Positions 60,669 through 64,000 of a DNA stretch of 64,000 nucleotides are shown here, in pieces. Each line of letters begins with the position of its first letter. Position 1 is the first letter of the stretch. Source of the stretch: Dactylis glomerata (lineage: Eukaryota > Streptophyta > Magnoliopsida > Poales > Poaceae); contig QXEO01002115.1 of NCBI GenBank assembly GCA_007115705.1, positions 71,342 to 135,341 on the forward strand, in the 5' to 3' direction. The translations under genes were made by a program, and so were the position numbers. Under the pieces are notes generated by a model. It saw nothing but the letters and a program-made list of their open reading frames with translations, was not told the origin of the DNA and did not search any database.

Positions 60669-63215
60669 TGAAAGGACGAGATGTCGCCTAGAGGGGGGGT
60701 GAATAGGCGTTTTAAAAACTATTATGGATTTCTCTTGAAGGAATGCGGAATTAAACTAACGTTTATTTTCTTCAAGCACAAAACCTAAATATGCTAGGCT
60801 CAACTAAGTGCACCAACAACAACTAAATAAAAACAAGATAGCACAAGATATATTTCACAAGTGATAAACAAGATATAAGTACTTCAAGCACGATGGCTAT
60901 CACAAGGAAATAAGCTCGGGTATAGAGAAAACCGAGGCACACGGAGACGAAGATGTATCCCGATGTTCACTTACATAAACTAAGCTAATCACCGCTGGAG
61001 AGATGCGGGAAACCACGAAGGCTCCCGAACGCCACGAAGGCTCACCTTCTTCTCCGAGCCCCCCACGAAGCTAGGGACCCCTTCTTATGGTTAGTTTTTC
61101 CTCCACTCCGGAGATGGCAAGCTCCACAACCACTTCACAACTCCCACGAAGGGGAAGCCTGGGCCTCTTCACAATCTACCACGAAGAGGTCACCGAGGCA
61201 CCAACCGCCAAGCCAACTAGGAGGTCACCCTCCAAGAGTAACAAGCTCACAGTCTCTCACTCGAACAAATCGTAATGGAGAGCTCAACACTATGCAAGGA
61301 TGCAAAGCAAGAACACAAAGGGAAGTGCTCAAATCCTTCTCTCCCAAATCCCACCAAGGAAACAAATGCTATGGAAGAGTTAGAGAGGAAGAACAAGGGT
61401 GGAGGTCAACCAATGACCTCAAGATCTAGATCCAATGGATTCCCCTCACTTAGAGGAGGAATTGATTGGTGGAGTTGTAGATCTAGATCTCCTCTTCCAA
61501 ATCCCTCAAAAATATGCAAGAATCATTGGAGGGAAGAGAGAGGGAGCAAGCTCAAGAGAGTCAACAATGGAGGTGTATTTCGTGCTCAAGAACCCTAAAA
61601 CATTTGGGGAAGAAGACCCCTTTTATAGCCCTCAAAGAAAACTAGCCGTTTGGGGCAAAACTGGAATTCCCGGTTGAATTATCGGTTGGACCGGAAATTC
61701 CCGGTTGAATTCTCGGTTAAATTCCCGGTTGGACCGGAAATTCTCGGTTGAATTCCCGATTGAATTTCCGGTTCAAACTGAGCTTGAAACCGACAGAAAA
61801 ATAACCTCACGAAAAATGCGATAACTTTCACATCCGGACTCCGAATTTAGCAAACTTGGGCTTTTTGAAAAGCTAAGAAAAATATCTATCCAATGAAGAC
61901 CATAAAACCCAAGAAGTATTAAGAGATAAAATACCAAATAATAAGAGGTGAAAACCTCTTTTAAGAAAGAACCGGTAAAACCTCCAAACTCGAAAACGCG
62001 ATAAAAGATGCATACGAAATCCATTTTTGATGAACTTGGACTTGTTGGAAAGCTGACAACAAGCACAAGAACCTCACATGGAGAAACACCAAAAAGCAAC
62101 AAACTAGGCAGATGTAAAGTATGCAAAGGATTGATCTCCCTAAGACGATGTGATCAAGTTACCCAACCAAAGGCCCCTCTTGATAGTGCGGCTATCTATC
62201 CTATAACCCGGTCTCCCAACAAACATCTTGAGACCGGTAAAAGGAAAACCTAGCAAGGACAAATCTTTGCCTTGCGCACCCCGCTTGATCTTGATGATGA
62301 TGCTTCATGCTTCCGTCAAGCCGAAATGCTTCACTTGATCATTGTTGCTTCGTGAAGACTTCCAATATGCTCCCCCATACACCACTATGGGATACCTTCA
62401 CTAAGGCATGTCTTCACAATTCTATTATCACCAAATGGATGACAAGCTTCAAGCATATGATCTTCTCGAGATGCTTATCTTGAAACTTGCACTTTGCAAC
62501 CTTGATGACAACCACCACTTGATGTCATACTTTTATGGTCTATATAAAATCTCACTAGTGATGCATATCCATGACACAATACCTAACCCACATAGACAAC
62601 ACAAACACACATATGTAATGGGTTAGTTCACAAAGCATAATTGACAAACTATACCATACCACAAGACCGATTGGTCCCATGTGGCACATTCCTTATGCTT
62701 CATGTGTTGACCAAACTAGAATCCAATCTTTGATCTTTGCCTTGGTCAACCTTGAATCTTCTCATGCTCTATCACAATATCTTGAGCCACATAAAGAATT
62801 CTTCATTTGATTGCATGCTCTAGGTATTAGTCAATCATATCTCAACTCATGAGACCATCATGACCTCGACATAGAGCCATATCTTGAATTCTTCTCATGT
62901 AACCAAACTCTCAAGATCTTGAGACTCCTTGGCTTAACACATAAGCTAGAACATGGATTACATGAGTTCTATACAAGAACTACATCTTTATTTCTTCTTC
63001 TTGATCATAATAAATTCATCTCTTCTATTCAATGATCTTGATGCCAATACTTAAGATATATCTTTATCTTCATGGTATACAAGCCTTGAATCCAACACAT
63101 GGACTTCAAGCAATTCCTATGAACAATTCCTTCATAAAAAGCTCAATGAAAACATTAGTCCATGGGGATTGTCATTAATTACCAAAAACACACTTAGGGG
63201 CAATTTACCCTTACA
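60669..63215 (-). repeat. 5' LTR of the outer element (2547 bp)
   Basis: Uninterrupted partner of the split LTR. It contains the undisturbed target sequence of the inner insertion at about 61565-61581 and the GAATTC/CCGG repeat cluster at about 61665-61785. It ends at 63215 and is followed by the target duplicate CTCTT. Confidence 0.88.
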
Positions 63216-63346
63216 CTCTTCCGTTTCCATTTAAAATATTCCGTTTCCATTTCTTTTCCGCAAAATACCGCTTCTGTTTCCTTTTCGCTCTTTGTTTCCT
63301 TTTTCTCTGGAAACGGACAGAAAGTTTCCTTGCCGTTTCAACCCTA

Positions 63347-63860
63347 CTGGTAGCACCGCTGCCCATGGCTGGTAGCACCGCCATAAACAGCTAGCAGCAA
63401 CATGGTCGCCTCTTGCAGCAACAACGCACCAGCGTAGGTGTCTCCGCCACACGCCGGTCACCCGAGCCTCGCACCTCCACTATGCACCTCCCACAGCATT
63501 GGCGCTCACCGGCTGGCTCTCGCGGCTCCACTGAGCACCGCTTGCAGCATCGCGCCTGGACTCTCAGAACGGTGGCGCCATTTAGCAACGGAAGCACGCC
63601 GGCGTTGGCTTGCGGGTCGCACGGCCTCACTGCTCAAATCTCCGCCGCCTCACTGCGGGAAGCTTCGCCGCCCCACTGCTCAGATCTCTGCCGCCCCACT
63701 ATTCGGAGGTCCGCCGCCCGCCCCTCGCACACGGTGGCACCGACAGCAGTGCTGCGCCTAGCTGGACCATGGCGGCTTGGTGGTGTCGGAAGGAGAGATG
63801 GGAGGAAGAAAGGGGATCGATTAGAATGTGTGGAGGAGACGTACGCCTGAAGGGATAAGG
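63347..63860. other. GC-rich sequence right of the hAT element, no gene recognised
   Basis: Continues the GGTAGCACCGCC/CATGGC motif of the left flank (63347-63400), then GC-rich sequence with CTCCGCC/CCGCCCCACTG words at about 63640-63715. Several frames are open on both strands, which is a composition effect, and none shows a domain. It may belong to a larger element whose ends lie outside the window or are unrecognised. Confidence 0.45.
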
Positions 63861-64000
63861 TGTTTTGGTGGGCCCTCCAACGTGGACACGCGGCAAGCAT
63901 AGGAGGCGGAGGATGCCAACGCTGTGATCCCCCGACGGAGACGTATCATTTTCCTTTTGAAAAACCTTGTTTCCAAACAAAGCAAGATATTTTTCCATAA
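63861..64000. other. Window end, nothing recognised
   Basis: Unannotated sequence after the GC-rich part; no repeat or coding signal identified. Confidence 0.3.

Larger units (their letters stand above)
41160..63215 (-). mobile_element. Outer gag-only LTR retrotransposon (about 10.9 kb without the nested element)
   Basis: Two LTRs of about 2.55 kb start TGTAAGGGTAAATTGCC and end ...CTCGTCCTTTCA when read on the minus strand. The perfect 5-bp duplication CTCTT lies at 41155-41159 and 63216-63220. The minus-strand order is 5' LTR (63215-60669), primer site complementary to initiator tRNA-Met, one gag-like gene, about 3.5 kb of AT-rich non-coding DNA, polypurine tract, 3' LTR. The 3' LTR is split by the inner element. 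No protease, integrase, RNase H or reverse transcriptase motif was seen, so it is non-autonomous. Inserted into the hAT element. Confidence 0.9.
35520..63346. mobile_element. hAT-type element, about 750 bp of its own sequence, split by two insertions
   Basis: The left end TAGGGTTGAAG at 35520 and the right end TTCAACCCTA at 63346 are inverted repeats. The flanking 8-mers CTAGTAGC (35512-35519) and CTGGTAGC (63347-63354) agree at 7 of 8 bases, the hAT target size. The subterminal parts are rich in GGAAACGG/CCGTTTCC words on both sides (35535-35660; 41085-41155; 63217-63337), as in plant hAT ends. Removing the Mutator-like insertion with its 9-bp duplication and the LTR insertion with its 5-bp duplication leaves 35520-35750, 40767-41159 and 63221-63346, about 750 bp. 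No transposase, so a non-autonomous element. Confidence 0.8.

Noticed and set aside
63413..63998. Possible gene at the right edge
   Set aside because: Several overlapping frames on both strands with low-complexity content and no recognisable domain; GC composition explains them.

Overview
The window is nuclear DNA of a flowering plant, almost certainly a large-genome grass, and a Triticeae-like pooid is my best guess. The reasons are the kinds of element present: a CACTA end with GCCGACGGC subterminal repeats, a Stowaway end, long gag-only LTR retrotransposons primed by initiator tRNA-Met, a gene-carrying Mutator-like element, and plant-type F-box/DUF295 and B3 genes with short GT..AG introns. 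There are no bacterial operons, no CRISPR array and no recognisable RNA gene. The species call is inference; the element types are read from the sequence.

Region 1 (1-31.5 kb) is mostly a tandem repeat of about 338 bp in three arrays (1-3875, 4697-13862, 17530-30693; roughly 77 monomers). Two main monomer subfamilies partly alternate, and array 3 contains a higher-order unit of 3377 bp (10 monomers) present as two nearly identical neighbours. Each array ends the same way: degenerate monomers, about 140 bp of AT-rich DNA, one CACTA transposon terminus (ends at 4335, 14327 and 31158), then the same 350-360 bp flank. A module of satellite, transposon end and flank has therefore been duplicated as a block. 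Between arrays 2 and 3 lie a GC-rich segment, one stray diverged monomer, an inverted repeat and a second tandem family of about 660 bp.

Region 2 (31.5-35.5 kb) is low-copy-looking DNA with small transposon remains: a 413-bp fold-back MITE with a 9-bp target duplication, a short palindromic fragment, a Stowaway end and a GC-rich segment with tandem motifs.

Region 3 (35,520-63,346) is a nested stack whose boundaries can be read to the base. A small hAT-type element (about 750 bp by itself, 8-bp near-perfect target duplication) was hit twice. One insertion is a 5007-bp Mutator-like element (35751-40757; 97-bp terminal inverted repeats, perfect 9-bp duplication) carrying two intact-looking host-type genes: an F-box/DUF295 gene on the minus strand and a B3-domain gene on the plus strand. 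The other is a minus-strand LTR retrotransposon (41160-63215, duplication ctctt), whose 3' LTR was in turn split by a related LTR retrotransposon (42082-53188, duplication aggtg). Both retrotransposons encode only a Gag-like zinc-knuckle protein, each with one internal nonsense codon, and lack protease, integrase and reverse transcriptase, so they are non-autonomous.

The only convincing host-type protein genes are the two inside the Mutator-like element. Most long open frames in region 1 are a by-product of the satellite sequence. The last 650 bp continue the GC-rich sequence into which the hAT element inserted.
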